Assembly (NCBI GenBank): GCA_003054495.1
Contig: CP028514.1
Coordinates: 1,042,501 to 1,106,500, forward strand
Direction: 5' to 3'
Source: Carboxydocella thermautotrophica
GTDB taxonomy: Bacteria; Bacillota; GCA-003054495; Carboxydocellales; Carboxydocellaceae
Length of the DNA stretch: 64,000 bases
Below are positions 1-9,135 of this stretch, piece by piece. The translations under genes and the position numbers were made by a program. Under the pieces are notes generated by a model, which did no database searches, had not been told where the DNA came from, and saw only the letters and a list, made by a program, of their open reading frames with translations. Each line of letters starts with the position of its first letter. The stretch's first letter is position 1.

Positions 1-2064
1 AAGCCGACGCTGTGTAATGGCTGTTCCAGCCGCTGTGGTGTGCTGGTGCATTTAAAAAACGGCCGGATCTGGAAAATTACCGGCAATCCTGACCATCCGG
101 CCAGCAAGGGTAAGGTATGCGCCCGCGGACAGGGGGTGGCCAGCTGGGTTTATCATCCGGACCGTTTAACACAGCCGTTGAAACGGGTCGGGGATAACAA
201 GTTTGAACCAATTTCCTGGGAACAGGCCTTTAAAGAAATTGGCGAAAAGCTGCAGGAAATCCGGCAGAAATACGGTGGAGAAACTATTTTCTATGCTCAC
301 AACCCCAAGGAAATCGGTGAGTTTTACGGGGAACGGCTGGCCTATGCCCTTGGTACTCCTACTATCCTTTCTCATCACGTGATGTGCAGCCTTAACCGGG
401 ATGTAGGCATGCAGTGGACTTTGGGTGGAGTTCCTTCGGCCGATGTCAGCAAAGCCAAATATATGATTTTTATCGGCCGTAGTTATGCTGACGGGATTAA
501 ACCTTCTTCCATTTCTGCCCTGCTGAAGGCCAAGAGCAAAGGGGCCAAGATTATTGTCATCGACCCCCGTTACAACAGCACGGCGCCCCTGGCCGACAAG
601 TGGCTGCCGATCAATCCTGGTACCGACCTGGCTTTCCTGCTGGCTATGGCGCATGTAATCATTCGGGATAAGCTTTATGATGAAGAATTTGTCACTAAGA
701 ATGCTGTCGGTTTCCCGGAATTTGCTGCAGCCATGGCTCAGTACACACCGGCCTGGGCGGAAAAAATCACCGGCATCAAGGCTGAGACCATTGAGGAAAT
801 CGCTACCGATTTTGCCAAAGCCAAACCCAAAGCTTTTATTGAGCCAAGCTGGAAAGGGGGCTTTGGTTGCAGCTATCAGAACAGCACCGAAACAGCCCGG
901 ATGGTGGCCCTGGTCAATGCCTTAATCGGCAATATCAACCGGCAAGGCGGTCTTGTTTTTGGCGCCAAACCGAAGCTGGGCAAATTAGATCATACCAAAT
1001 TCCCGGAACCGGAAAAACCGAAAGTCAGACGTCTGGATGAAGTTGGTGAAAATGACACTTATCCATTAGCTTTGCCGTCCAAAGGCATTATTCAACTGGT
1101 AGCGCAAAAAGCCAAAGAAGGCAAAGCCAAAGCAGGAATTGTTTATCACTTCAACCCAATCCGCAATGTGCCAGATCCCCAGCATATGATTGAAGGGTTT
1201 AAGAATCTGGAATTGCTGGTTGTTATCGACATGTTCATGAGCGAAACAGCAGAGCTGGCTCACTATGTGTTGCCAGAACCCACTTATCTGGAACGGACAG
1301 AACTAGTGGAGCCGCAAAAAGGCTGGGTCCCGGCTGTGGCTATCAGAGCTAAAGTTATGGAACCACTGCACAAAGAAACCAGGCCTTTTGATGAAATAGT
1401 GACCGGGATTGCCCAAGCGGCTGGAGTTGGCCAGTATTTCAACTTCACTCTGGAGGAAGTTAACCGGATTATGCTGGCCGGAGCAGGCGTTACTTTGGAA
1501 CAGTTGCTGGAAAAAGGAGTTTTCAGCTTCAAAGACCAGGAGATGCCGGAAGGTTTCACAGAACTGAAAACCCCCAGCAAAAAAGTGGAATTTGCTTCCC
1601 AGGCCTTTGCCAAGGCTGGTTTCAGCGCGGTGCCCCGTTGGATCGAGCCTCTGGTCAAACCCAATCCTGAACAGGGAGAATTCCGGTTGTTGCACGGCAA
1701 GCAGGGTATTCACTCCCATACCTCTACTGCCAACTTGCCTGTACTGCTGGAAATTACCAAACAGTATGACATGGAAAGGCTGTGGATACCGGCTAAACGG
1801 GCCAAAGCGCTGGGTATCAAAGATGGTGACTGGGTTATTGTCGAGAACGATCGCGCCAAAGGACGGATCAGGGCTAAAGTGACAGAACTTTTGCATCCTG
1901 ATGTTGTGTACCTGCCCGGCCATTATGGCAGTTTTGCCAAAAAGATGCGTTATTCCAAAGGCTTTGGCATCAGCATGAACGACTTTATCAAATACATGAT
2001 CGAACCCATGTCCGGAGCCGTCAATGCGATGGAAGTGGTCGTCAAAGTCCGGAAGGAGGCGTAA
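1..2064 (+). CDS. Molybdopterin oxidoreductase catalytic subunit (PsrA/PhsA type), 5' partial
   Basis: The reading frame is open from base 1, so the true start and any Tat signal lie upstream of the window. The first residues contain CNGCSSRC, the CxxCxxxC part of an N-terminal 4Fe-4S site, followed by GNPDHPASKGKVCARG, typical of the bis-MGD (DMSO reductase) family. The Cys in VMCSLNRD is the likely molybdenum ligand position. The C-terminal part (LLHGKQGIHSHT, then IKDGDWVIVEND) is the molydopterin dinucleotide-binding domain. The neighbours (4Fe-4S subunit 3 bp away, NrfD anchor, TorD-like chaperone) make this a membrane-bound respiratory reductase or oxidase of the polysulfide/thiosulfate reductase group. 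The substrate cannot be read from sequence; tetrathionate, arsenate or sulfur compounds are all possible. Confidence 0.85.
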   Translation, partial: KPTLCNGCSSRCGVLVHLKNGRIWKITGNPDHPASKGKVCARGQGVASWVYHPDRLTQPLKRVGDNKFEPISWEQAFKEIGEKLQEIRQKYGGETIFYAHNPKEIGEFYGERLAYALGTPTILSHHVMCSLNRDVGMQWTLGGVPSADVSKAKYMIFIGRSYADGIKPSSISALLKAKSKGAKIIVIDPRYNSTAPLADKWLPINPGTDLAFLLAMAHVIIRDKLYDEEFVTKNAVGFPEFAAAMAQYTPAWAEKITGIKAETIEEIATDFAKAKPKAFIEPSWKGGFGCSYQNSTETARMVALVNALIGNINRQGGLVFGAKPKLGKLDHTKFPEPEKPKVRRLDEVGENDTYPLALPSKGIIQLVAQKAKEGKAKAGIVYHFNPIRNVPDPQHMIEGFKNLELLVVIDMFMSETAELAHYVLPEPTYLERTELVEPQKGWVPAVAIRAKVMEPLHKETRPFDEIVTGIAQAAGVGQYFNFTLEEVNRIMLAGAGVTLEQLLEKGVFSFKDQEMPEGFTELKTPSKKVEFASQAFAKAGFSAVPRWIEPLVKPNPEQGEFRLLHGKQGIHSHTSTANLPVLLEITKQYDMERLWIPAKRAKALGIKDGDWVIVENDRAKGRIRAKVTELLHPDVVYLPGHYGSFAKKMRYSKGFGISMNDFIKYMIEPMSGAVNAMEVVVKVRKEA

Positions 2065-2067
2065 GAC

Positions 2068-2607
2068 ATGGCACGTTACGGGATGTTAATCGATACCAGG
2101 AAGTGTGTAGCCTGCTTTTCATGCAAAGTAGGCTGTCAGATGCAAAATGAACTGGAACCGGGTCAGGCTTTTACCCGGTTAGAGCAGAGAGAAAGCGGGG
2201 TGTATCCCGATGTCCGGGTGGAAAATGTCTTTATCCAGTGCCAGCACTGTGAAGACGCTCCCTGTGTCAAAGTTTGTCCCACCACTGCCAGCTACCGGCG
2301 GCCTGACGGTGTTGTCCTGGTTGACCCTGACAAATGTATCGGCTGTAAATACTGCATGGTGGCCTGTCCTTACCAGGCCCGGATCCAGGATGAGAAAACC
2401 GGGGTGGTGGAAAAGTGCCGTTTCTGTATTGAACTGGTGGAAGCGGGCGGTGAACCCCACTGTGTAACTTCCTGCATTACCGGTTGTCGGATCTTTGGGG
2501 ACCTGGATGACCCCAAAAGTGAAATCAACAAGGAAATCATCAAACGGGGAGCCAAACCGCTCCGGCCTGATCTGTGTACAAAGGCCAAAATCTTTTACGT
2601 GAGGTGA
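2068..2607 (+). CDS. 4Fe-4S electron-transfer subunit (PsrB/PhsB type)
   Basis: A 179-residue ferredoxin-like subunit with four cysteine clusters: CVACFSCKVGC near residue 12, CQHCEDAPCVKVC near 57, CIGCKYCMVAC near 90, and a last group around CRFCIELVEAGGEPHCVTSC. This is the standard four-cluster DmsB/PsrB pattern. It would carry electrons between the molybdopterin subunit and the membrane anchor. The start ATG has GGAAGGAGG upstream and lies 3 bp after the preceding stop, so the two genes are translationally close. There is no signal peptide, as expected for a subunit exported together with a Tat-signal partner. Confidence 0.9.
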   Translation: MARYGMLIDTRKCVACFSCKVGCQMQNELEPGQAFTRLEQRESGVYPDVRVENVFIQCQHCEDAPCVKVCPTTASYRRPDGVVLVDPDKCIGCKYCMVACPYQARIQDEKTGVVEKCRFCIELVEAGGEPHCVTSCITGCRIFGDLDDPKSEINKEIIKRGAKPLRPDLCTKAKIFYVR

Positions 2608-2614
2608 GGACTTT

Positions 2615-3478
2615 ATGGCATGGGGAACGATCATCGCAGCCTACCTCTTTTTAGCCGGGGTTAGTGCCGGCGCGTTTCTGACGGCAGTTAATGCTCCCCG
2701 CCTGTGGCCGCGGGGTAAGTGGGAGGCTTTGACTAAAAGCGGCATTTTACTGGCAATACCCTTAATGGCTCTTGGTTTGTTGTTACTAGTATTTGACGCT
2801 GAAGCGGGCTTGAAAGCGCCCTGGCGCTTTTTGTACCTCTTTTTGAACTTCCCGGGTTCAATGATGACCAACGGTACTATCATCATCTCCCTGTATATGC
2901 TGGTACTGCTTTACTGCGGCTGGCTGGTATGGAAAAAGCAAGAATTGCCGCGCTGGCTGGTAACAACCGGCAACCTGCTGGCGCTTGGTACAGCTGGATA
3001 TACGGGCTTGTTGATCGGTGTAGTAAACACTGTTCCTCTCTGGAACACGGCAGTTTTACCGGTGTTATTCCTGGTTTCTGCGCTGTCGACGGGGATGGCA
3101 GCAGCCGTTCTCACTGCCCTCTGGCTGGATGGTGGAATTATTGGTCAGCTGCAGGGTATGAAAAAAGTGCACCTGGGTCTGCTGATTGGAGAGTTGATTT
3201 TGCTGTTTTTCCTGGTTTATGTAACCGGCACTTCTTCCGATGTAGCCCGGCAATCGGTAGATTTGCTGTTGACCGGCAAATTTGCTGCTCTCTTCTGGGG
3301 TGGACTTATCGGCCTGGGCCTGGTACTGCCTCTACTCATTGAATGGTGGGAAATGGGCAATGCTAAACATGAAAACAAAGCTTTGACTGTCTTAAGTGAA
3401 GTGATGGTACTGTCTGGAGGATTTATTCTGCGCTACCTGATTCTTGCCGCAGCCCTGCCGGTTAATCTCCTCGGTTAG
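2615..3478 (+). CDS. NrfD/PsrC-type membrane anchor subunit
   Basis: A 287-residue, very hydrophobic protein with about eight predicted membrane helices. The N-terminus AWGTIIAAYLFLAGVSAGAF matches the start of NrfD/PsrC quinone-interacting subunits, where the AGxSAG motif is common. It would exchange electrons with the menaquinone pool and hold the catalytic and FeS subunits on the outer face of the membrane. It starts 7 bp after the FeS subunit gene (GTGAGG ribosome site). Length is typical of the family (280-320 residues). Confidence 0.88.
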   Translation: MAWGTIIAAYLFLAGVSAGAFLTAVNAPRLWPRGKWEALTKSGILLAIPLMALGLLLLVFDAEAGLKAPWRFLYLFLNFPGSMMTNGTIIISLYMLVLLYCGWLVWKKQELPRWLVTTGNLLALGTAGYTGLLIGVVNTVPLWNTAVLPVLFLVSALSTGMAAAVLTALWLDGGIIGQLQGMKKVHLGLLIGELILLFFLVYVTGTSSDVARQSVDLLLTGKFAALFWGGLIGLGLVLPLLIEWWEMGNAKHENKALTVLSEVMVLSGGFILRYLILAAALPVNLLG

Positions 3479-3488
3479 GGGGATGAAA

Positions 3489-3959
3489 ATGAACAGTGAA
3501 ATATGGTTTGAATTGGCCGATGCCCTGAAGGAGCCGGAAGACTGGAATTACCGGGACGATTATCTGGAAGCCTTTGTTCATCCTAAGACCAGGATTATCC
3601 CCGTGGAATCCCTGTTTCGGCCCTGGAGCGAAGGGGAGAAAACTGAACTCCCCTTCGCCCGGCAAAAGGGCTATCTTTTATCAGACCGGGCCCTGCATAT
3701 GAGAGAGCTGTTAAATCAGTATGGACTGGAAATACCGCCAGAAATGCAGGAGACCCCGGATCACCTGATAATCGAGCTGGAATTTCTGGGCTTTTTGCTG
3801 GCAAACGGAAAAGGGGAGGAAGCAAAAGCCTTTGTGGGGGAGCATTTGGACTGGGTACCGGAATTGGTAGAAAATGCAAGGGGGAAATTGCCTGCTGATA
3901 ACCGGTATCTAAAAGTGTTACAGGAAATTGAGGCAAAAATTAAAGAATACTTTGCCTAG
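3489..3959 (+). CDS. TorD/DmsD-like molybdoenzyme chaperone
   Basis: A 156-residue, mostly helical acidic protein beginning MNSEIWFELADALKEPEDWN. Its size, the LSDRALHMRELLNQYGLEIPPE stretch and the acidic helix LEFLGFLLANG followed by AKAFVGEHLDWVPEL resemble the TorD family, which protects apo-molybdoenzymes before cofactor insertion and Tat export. Its place as last gene of a Psr/Phs operon supports that role. The start is chosen at 3489 because GGGGG sits about 7 bases before it; an ATG at 3483 would leave almost no spacing. Assignment rests on context plus general family features. Confidence 0.7.
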   Translation: MNSEIWFELADALKEPEDWNYRDDYLEAFVHPKTRIIPVESLFRPWSEGEKTELPFARQKGYLLSDRALHMRELLNQYGLEIPPEMQETPDHLIIELEFLGFLLANGKGEEAKAFVGEHLDWVPELVENARGKLPADNRYLKVLQEIEAKIKEYFA

Positions 3960-3960
3960 A

Positions 3961-3993
3961 GAATGGCCCTGTACATTTTGTACAGGGCCATTC
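3961..3993. terminator. Bidirectional hairpin between convergent operons
   Basis: A perfect 15-bp inverted repeat (GAATGGCCCTGTACA and its complement, 3-nt loop) lies between the end of the molybdoenzyme operon and the end of the minus-strand rsgI-like gene. T-tracts are weak on both sides, so termination efficiency is uncertain, but placement and symmetry fit a shared terminator. Confidence 0.7.
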
Positions 3994-4005
3994 TATTGAG
4001 GCTTA

Positions 4006-5058
4006 TCAGGTGCCGTCCTCATTCTTCCCACGTCCTTTTCCTGAGTCTTGCTCTGTCTCGGGCTCCGCTTGCTCAGGTTGTTCAGATTGGGATGGCAGTT
4101 CATCCTGGGATGGTAGTTTGCCCTGTAATTTCTCTGGCCGTTGTTGAAGTTTGCGTTTATCAGGCTTCTGTTTTTGCTTTGGTTTTTCTGGTTTCTGCGA
4201 ATGCTCTTTATTATTCCCGATCTCTGGCTGTTCGTCTTTGTCATCCTTAAACAGGTCTTCAGCTTCATCAGCCTGGATCTCTCTGATACTGCGCCTGTTC
4301 ACTTCTTTGATATCCAGCTCTTTCCCTCTGGCTTTCAGGCGCTTCCAGGTCAGATATTTTCCTACGGAAACCTGTTGTTTATCCGCTTCCTCCTTGTCGG
4401 AGGGGTCAGCTTCCAGAGCAATGGCTTGAGCAGGAAGAGCTTTCGCTTTGATTTTTTCAGCCAGAACCAGCTTGACCCGCTCTTTTACTAATACCGGTTT
4501 TGCCTTATTTTTCTTTACTACCGTCAGAGTGGTTACAATCAAATTTTGCCTGTTACCGGGGAGGTAATTACTTTTTGCTGCCAGGTCGAGGATTTGATCC
4601 AGAGCTTCTTCCCAGGTCAGGCCTTCCAGTTTAGCTTTAGCCAATAGTCTCTGACCATCAGAGTTTAAACCGCGGGCGGAGATAATATGTCCATTTTCCG
4701 TTAAGGCGAGCTCAATACTGGGGTTGATATCGACCGTCAGAAAGGCAACAGGCTCAGCCTGAGCTAGCTGGATATTCTCCCCGGGTTTTACTGCTGGCGG
4801 CTGGCTCACGGTTTGTTGGATAGGGTTTTGCTGTGGCTTTAGACCAGCCAGCAGGAATAGAAGGGCGACAGCAGCTGCCAGGGTACCTAGAGCCCAGTTA
4901 GGCCAGGACAGGGAAGAGGCAGGAGTGAAAATGATTTCCTCACCGGGATTAACCTGGTGATTTTTAGCCGGTATCCGGTGAAAATCTCCGTCCGGGGTTA
5001 GGACAATCAAATATTTGCCATCGCGCTTGACTACCATGCCTTTAATTTTGGCTTTCAT
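4006..5058 (-). CDS. rsgI: RsgI-like membrane anti-sigma factor
   Basis: A 350-residue protein with three parts. Residues 1-50 (MKAKIKGMVVKRDGKYLIVL onward) match the RsgI N-terminal domain that binds SigI. A single membrane helix lies near 54-72. An extracellular globular part follows (AFLTVDINPSIELALTENG, then LTWEEALDQILDLA), which is the conserved RsgI middle domain. The last 120 residues are low-complexity, rich in Lys, Glu, Gln and Pro, with no sensor domain such as the carbohydrate-binding modules of cellulolytic clostridia. It overlaps sigI by 4 bp, so the pair is translationally coupled. The signal it senses cannot be inferred. Confidence 0.88.
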   Translation of the reverse strand: MKAKIKGMVVKRDGKYLIVLTPDGDFHRIPAKNHQVNPGEEIIFTPASSLSWPNWALGTLAAAVALLFLLAGLKPQQNPIQQTVSQPPAVKPGENIQLAQAEPVAFLTVDINPSIELALTENGHIISARGLNSDGQRLLAKAKLEGLTWEEALDQILDLAAKSNYLPGNRQNLIVTTLTVVKKNKAKPVLVKERVKLVLAEKIKAKALPAQAIALEADPSDKEEADKQQVSVGKYLTWKRLKARGKELDIKEVNRRSIREIQADEAEDLFKDDKDEQPEIGNNKEHSQKPEKPKQKQKPDKRKLQQRPEKLQGKLPSQDELPSQSEQPEQAEPETEQDSGKGRGKNEDGT

Positions 5059-5777
5059 TCCTGCTCCCTCTCTTCCAGTTGTAACAGTGGTTTGAGATAA
5101 TAGATTAAGTGAACAAACTCCGTTGCGTCATGTAGAATCAAAGCCACAGCAATCAGATATTTGCGCCCCTTTTCCAGGGTCTTCAGGCTGACACCGCTCA
5201 CTTCAGCCAGCTGCTTCGCGGGCACAGTTTTTTTCTCCAGCAATTGCTGAAATAAGGATTGATTTTGGGCCAGGTAGCGGGCAGCTTTGACTAATGCCTG
5301 TTTGGTATCCCTGTGCCTGGGGGCTGAGTCCACCAGGTCATTAAAGCTAATGGCGAATGGTCGAAGTTTTTCTTCCAGCAGGGCCAGTTCCAGTCCGCGC
5401 TCTTCCGCCAGGGAACGGGCTTGATACTGGGCCAGAGAAAGTTGCAGTTCAGCGGGACTGAAATCCTCTTCCTGTTCGTTTTCAATATCCAGACTGAGAT
5501 GCTGGTGCCGCTGTTCGGCCCGCAGCCAGTCCAGCAGCCGGCTCCGGATTACCAGAGCGGCAAAAGGAAGAAAGGGAGTACCCTTTTTCTGTTGAAAGCG
5601 AAGTATGGCTTCATCAAAGGCGGTCAGTGCAATATTTAGTTCCTCATCTACTCCCCAGTTTAGAAAACGCCCTACTGTCTGACTGGCTATTTTAACAATA
5701 AATGGTTGATATTCCTGCAAGAGCTGTTCCCTGAGTTGACGATCCCCTTGCTGGGCCCGGAGTACCAGTTCCTCCAT
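5055..5777 (-). CDS. sigI: RNA polymerase sigma factor SigI
   Basis: A 240-residue sigma-70 family protein. The N-terminal region (LVLRAQQGDRQLREQLLQEYQPFI, then ALTAFDEAILRFQ and FLPFAALVIRSRLLDWLRAE) is the SigI form of region 2. The C-terminal part (VSGVSLKTLEKGRKYLIAVALI) fits the SigI C-terminal helix-turn-helix, which replaces a standard region 4. It is followed by its cognate anti-sigma gene with a 4-bp overlap. In Bacillus the pair answers heat and envelope stress; here the stimulus is unknown. Confidence 0.9.
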   Translation of the reverse strand: MEELVLRAQQGDRQLREQLLQEYQPFIVKIASQTVGRFLNWGVDEELNIALTAFDEAILRFQQKKGTPFLPFAALVIRSRLLDWLRAEQRHQHLSLDIENEQEEDFSPAELQLSLAQYQARSLAEERGLELALLEEKLRPFAISFNDLVDSAPRHRDTKQALVKAARYLAQNQSLFQQLLEKKTVPAKQLAEVSGVSLKTLEKGRKYLIAVALILHDATEFVHLIYYLKPLLQLEEREQE

Positions 5778-5805
5778 CTTTACACCTCTATGGCTTTTTC
5801 TTTAT

Positions 5806-5835
5806 ATTATACGATAGAATTTAAATTTTTGGGGG
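5806..5835 (-). promoter_or_regulatory. Candidate sigI promoter (autoregulated or sigma-A)
   Basis: Read on the minus strand, ACCCCC is followed after about 17 bases by CGTA, then TATAAT. ACCCCC with a CGWA-like -10 resembles SigI-dependent promoters, which would mean autoregulation; TATAAT at 5806-5811 could also serve sigma-A. The two readings overlap and cannot be separated by eye. Confidence 0.35.
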
Positions 5836-5843
5836 TTAAATTA

Positions 5844-6110
5844 ATGGCAAAACGTTATCGCGGCCAGGGCGGAGTCAGTACAGTCAGGCCTGGAGGCCAT
5901 CCGGAGGAAGTTTTTTTAAAAATAAAAATAGCTCCAGGTTGTATTCGGTACCTGAAAAATATTCTTGAAGGATATGAGCATCTGGCGTTTATGGTACCTT
6001 TAAATGGGCGGGAAGGGATTGTGGCCCTGCATACTACCAGCAGCTTGAAAAACAATTTAATCGCTGTTCTGGAAAACTTACCCTTTCCTGTGGTTTTTCT
6101 CTATGATTAG
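5844..6110 (+). CDS. DUF4911 domain protein
   Basis: An 88-residue protein: a basic N-terminus (MAKRYRGQGG), then VFLKIKIAPGCIRYLKNILEG and LKNNLIAVLENLPFPVVFLYD. The pattern of an iAPxxIxYLkxIlEgYehl segment followed by a hydrophobic end fits the small DUF4911 family of Firmicutes. Function is not known. The start ATG at 5844 is preceded by GGGGG at a spacing of 8; longer upstream frames would run through the divergent sigI promoter region. Confidence 0.6.
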   Translation: MAKRYRGQGGVSTVRPGGHPEEVFLKIKIAPGCIRYLKNILEGYEHLAFMVPLNGREGIVALHTTSSLKNNLIAVLENLPFPVVFLYD

Positions 6111-6211
6111 GAATAGCGAAAAATTATTTTGATATTAGCAGGAAAATCGGCCTGACATAGCGAATTAGCTTATATCAGATTGTTCAGTTAAGTACAAAAG
6201 AGGTGGCCTCG

Positions 6212-7921
6212 ATGTTTAACCGGATGGAACCATGGTTAAGCCCCCTGCCCTTACATAAAGGGGATATGATCGATTATGAATATCGTTATGGTTTCCTCTT
6301 TAGGGGAATGGTAGCAGGGATTACAACTGTTCTGGGCTGGTGGCATACCAATGGCTATGGCTTTTCGCTAGTTGGCGCTTTACTGGTGTTGTTGTTGTTA
6401 AATGTTTTTTATTACCTGGCCTTACGTCAATGTTATCGCATTCGCCTTATCTGGGGTATGCGGCTGTTAATTTCCCTGACCATGTTACTCTGGGTCTGTT
6501 ATGTGACGGTCCTGCCAGGCATGTTAAACTTACAGGCGGCATTGTTGATGGCCGTCTTACTGGAGCTGGCCATGGCCCAACCGGGGCTGATGGAGTTTGT
6601 TTTACTGGGGCTGGGAGGCCATCTGGCCTTTGTGGCAGCCCACTGGTGGCGGGAAGGGAACTTGCTCTTTTATGCGAGTAAAGAGTTCTGGGCCACCATC
6701 ATCGTTGTGTCTTTCTTTTACCTGGGAGTTTTGCTGGTGATTCGACGCACCTGGTGGCCGGAGCGTTTGCTGAATCAAGCGGATAATTATGCCGGTTTTT
6801 TGAACCGAAAATCTTTTATGCAAATGGCAGAAAATAAAATTCAGGAAGCGGAAAAAACGGGTGAAGAGCTGAGCCTGGTTCATATCGATTTGCACGGTTT
6901 GGATGAAATTGCGGCCCGCTACGGGGTAGCTATGACGGAGATATTTTTTCGCACCATCATCCAGGACAATCAACGCCAGCGCTGGGGTATAATGGGGCGA
7001 TGCGGTTATCAGCGCCTGGGTTTGCTGGTGGAAGGAGATTATCAGCAGGCCCGGAACATGGTAGAGAGATTTTTTCAACACCTGCGGGAAAAACACCAAT
7101 TCTTTTTCGGCGAAGAAGATGTCTTTGCCCAGGCGGGACTGGCTTCCTACCCTCAACATGGCCATGCGGTTTTTCAATTGATTGATTATGCTGATCTGGC
7201 CCTGAGCTATGCCGGGCATCAACCCTGGGCCATCCAGGTTTATCATGGACTGGGGGACTGCTGTTCCAATTTGTCAGCACGCCGGTATATAGGCCATCTT
7301 CAGACTTTGCTCAACCGGATTAAGGATTATGATGAAGAACTATACTGGCATTCGGTCAATGTCGCCCAGTATGCCGCTTTTCTGGCCTGCTTGCTGGGAT
7401 TACCTGCTCCAGAGGTCAATCGTATACGCCTGGCCGGTTTACTGCACGATCTGGGCAAAACCAGCTGGAGCAGGGAACTGTTTTTGAAAACGGGGAATTT
7501 AACGGAAAAAGAGTGGCAGGAGATCAAGGAACACCCTCAACTGGGCTGGCAGCTGATTACTGAAACCACTTCCTGGATTCCCGATGAAATCCGATATGGG
7601 GTACTTTATCATCATGAGAATTTTGATGGGAAGGGGTATCCTAAGGGTTTGGCCGGGAAAAATATCCCTCTGGTAGCCAGGATTATTGCTGTGGCTGATG
7701 TCTATGATGCCTTGCGGGAAGAACGGCCTTACCGGCCCAGCAAGAACTTAAGTGAGGCCTTACGGGAATTAAACAGGATGGCCTACCAGCGGCTGGATCC
7801 CTATCTGGTAGAGTGTTTTATCCAGCAAATCAACGGGCTGGAAAAGGATTTGCCGCGCAAACTGACAACGAACACGGTAGAAGAATGGATTCGCATCACA
7901 TTTTGTCATAAAAGTGCTTGA
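6212..7921 (+). CDS. Membrane-bound HD-GYP protein with degenerate GGDEF domain
   Basis: Residues 1 to about 190 hold six or so membrane helices. A GGDEF-like fold follows ([20 protein letters not shown]), but the active-site loop reads CGYQR where GGDEF is expected, so cyclase activity is unlikely. The C-terminal HD-GYP domain is complete: [16 protein letters not shown] (His near 412), and [11 protein letters not shown], followed by [15 protein letters not shown]. This domain hydrolyses cyclic di-GMP in known members. Start ATG 6212 is preceded by AGAGGTGG; a GTG at 6203 is a less likely alternative. The stop codon lies inside the -35 box of the next promoter. Confidence 0.88.
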   Translation: MFNRMEPWLSPLPLHKGDMIDYEYRYGFLFRGMVAGITTVLGWWHTNGYGFSLVGALLVLLLLNVFYYLALRQCYRIRLIWGMRLLISLTMLLWVCYVTVLPGMLNLQAALLMAVLLELAMAQPGLMEFVLLGLGGHLAFVAAHWWREGNLLFYASKEFWATIIVVSFFYLGVLLVIRRTWWPERLLNQADNYAGFLNRKSFMQMAENKIQEAEKTGEELSLVHIDLHGLDEIAARYGVAMTEIFFRTIIQDNQRQRWGIMGRCGYQRLGLLVEGDYQQARNMVERFFQHLREKHQFFFGEEDVFAQAGLASYPQHGHAVFQLIDYADLALSYAGHQPWAIQVYHGLGDCCSNLSARRYIGHLQTLLNRIKDYDEELYWHSVNVAQYAAFLACLLGLPAPEVNRIRLAGLLHDLGKTSWSRELFLKTGNLTEKEWQEIKEHPQLGWQLITETTSWIPDEIRYGVLYHHENFDGKGYPKGLAGKNIPLVARIIAVADVYDALREERPYRPSKNLSEALRELNRMAYQRLDPYLVECFIQQINGLEKDLPRKLTTNTVEEWIRITFCHKSA

Positions 7922-7946
7922 CACCTCCCGCTGGAGGTGTTATATT
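7918..7946 (+). promoter_or_regulatory. sat operon promoter with palindrome filling the spacer
   Basis: TTGACA (7918-7923) and TATATT (7941-7946) are 17 bp apart. The inverted repeat ACACCTCC-cgct-GGAGGTGT (7921-7940) spans almost the whole spacer. It fits an operator for a repressor of the sulfur operon, but the stem followed by TTATATTTTT could also act as an intrinsic terminator for the upstream HD-GYP gene, whose stop codon is at 7919-7921. Both roles may coexist. Confidence 0.65.
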
Positions 7947-8001
7947 TTTAGCAATAAAACAAACTAAACAAATCGGAATTATAGGAATAGGGGGAGTGGT
8001 C

Positions 8002-9132
8002 ATGGCATTGGTGAATCGAGTTTTAACAGGACCGGAAAGGGAGGAGGCTTTGACCCGGCTGGAGAAAGCCGAGAAGATTCTGCTGGGGGCCAAAGAGTTA
8101 TCGGATCTGGAAATGCTGGCAGTAGGGGCTTTTTCACCCCTAACCGGCTTTATGACTCAGGAGGATTATCGGCGGGTGGTGGCAGAAATGCGCCTGGCCG
8201 ACGGGCAAATCTGGAGTATGCCCATCACCCTTTCGGTTTCAGCGGAACAGGCGGCCAGCCTGAAACCCGGGCAAGAAGTGGCTCTGGTGGGTGCCGACCA
8301 GACTATCTATGGGTCATTGCAGGTGGAAGAAGTTTACAGCTATGATAAACGAGAAGAAGCCCGGCAGGTTTTCCGCACCGAAGATGAGGCCCATCCCGGG
8401 GTAAAGCGCCTGTATGAGCAGGGAGAATATCTAGTCGGGGGACCTATCTGGCTGGTAAACCGGCCCAGACCTCAGTTTCCCGATTTTCACCGGGATCCCG
8501 AGGAAGTGCGGGCAATCATCCGTTCCCGGGGCTGGCAAACGGTGGTTGGTTTCCAGACCCGCAATCCGGTCCACCGGGCCCATGAGTACATCCAGAAATG
8601 CGCTCTGGAAATAGTGGATGGCTTGCTCTTGCACCCATTAGTAGGAGAAACCAAGGCAGATGATATTCCTGCCCATATTCGCATGGAGAGCTATCAGGTG
8701 CTGCTGCAAAAGTACTATCCCCAGGAGCGGGTGCTGCTTTCAGTGCTGCCGGCAGCCATGCGTTATGCCGGACCCAGGGAAGCAGTTTTTCATGCTCTGA
8801 TTAGAAAAAATTACGGCTGCACCCATTTCATTGTCGGTCGAGACCATGCTGGAGTTGGCAATTATTACGGTACTTATGACGCCCAGCTGATTTTCCGGGA
8901 ATTTAAACCAGAAGAACTGGGAATAACTCCCCTTTTCTTTGAGCATACCTTTTACTGCCGTGCCTGTGGCAATATGGCATCAAGCAAAACCTGTCCCCAT
9001 GGTCGGGAAGAACATGTAGTATTGAGTGGTACCAAAGTACGAGAGATGCTCACCCGGGGAGAAGTGCCGCCACCGGAATTCACCCGGCCGGAAGTGGCGG
9101 AAGTCTTAATTCGGGGTTACAGGGAGGAATAG
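8002..9132 (+). CDS. sat: Sulfate adenylyltransferase (ATP sulfurylase)
   Basis: A 376-residue protein that makes adenylyl sulfate (APS) and pyrophosphate from sulfate and ATP. Family motifs are plain: [28 protein letters not shown] (the HXXH-type nucleotide site QTRNPxHRAHE), GETKADDIP and [13 protein letters not shown]. Near the C-terminus a [15 protein letters not shown] segment carries Cys residues, as in many prokaryotic Sat proteins that bind a metal. Start ATG 8002 is chosen over upstream in-frame codons because those lie in the promoter. First gene of a six-gene sulfur operon. Confidence 0.95.
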   Translation: MALVNRVLTGPEREEALTRLEKAEKILLGAKELSDLEMLAVGAFSPLTGFMTQEDYRRVVAEMRLADGQIWSMPITLSVSAEQAASLKPGQEVALVGADQTIYGSLQVEEVYSYDKREEARQVFRTEDEAHPGVKRLYEQGEYLVGGPIWLVNRPRPQFPDFHRDPEEVRAIIRSRGWQTVVGFQTRNPVHRAHEYIQKCALEIVDGLLLHPLVGETKADDIPAHIRMESYQVLLQKYYPQERVLLSVLPAAMRYAGPREAVFHALIRKNYGCTHFIVGRDHAGVGNYYGTYDAQLIFREFKPEELGITPLFFEHTFYCRACGNMASSKTCPHGREEHVVLSGTKVREMLTRGEVPPPEFTRPEVAEVLIRGYREE

Positions 9133-9135
9133 TTG

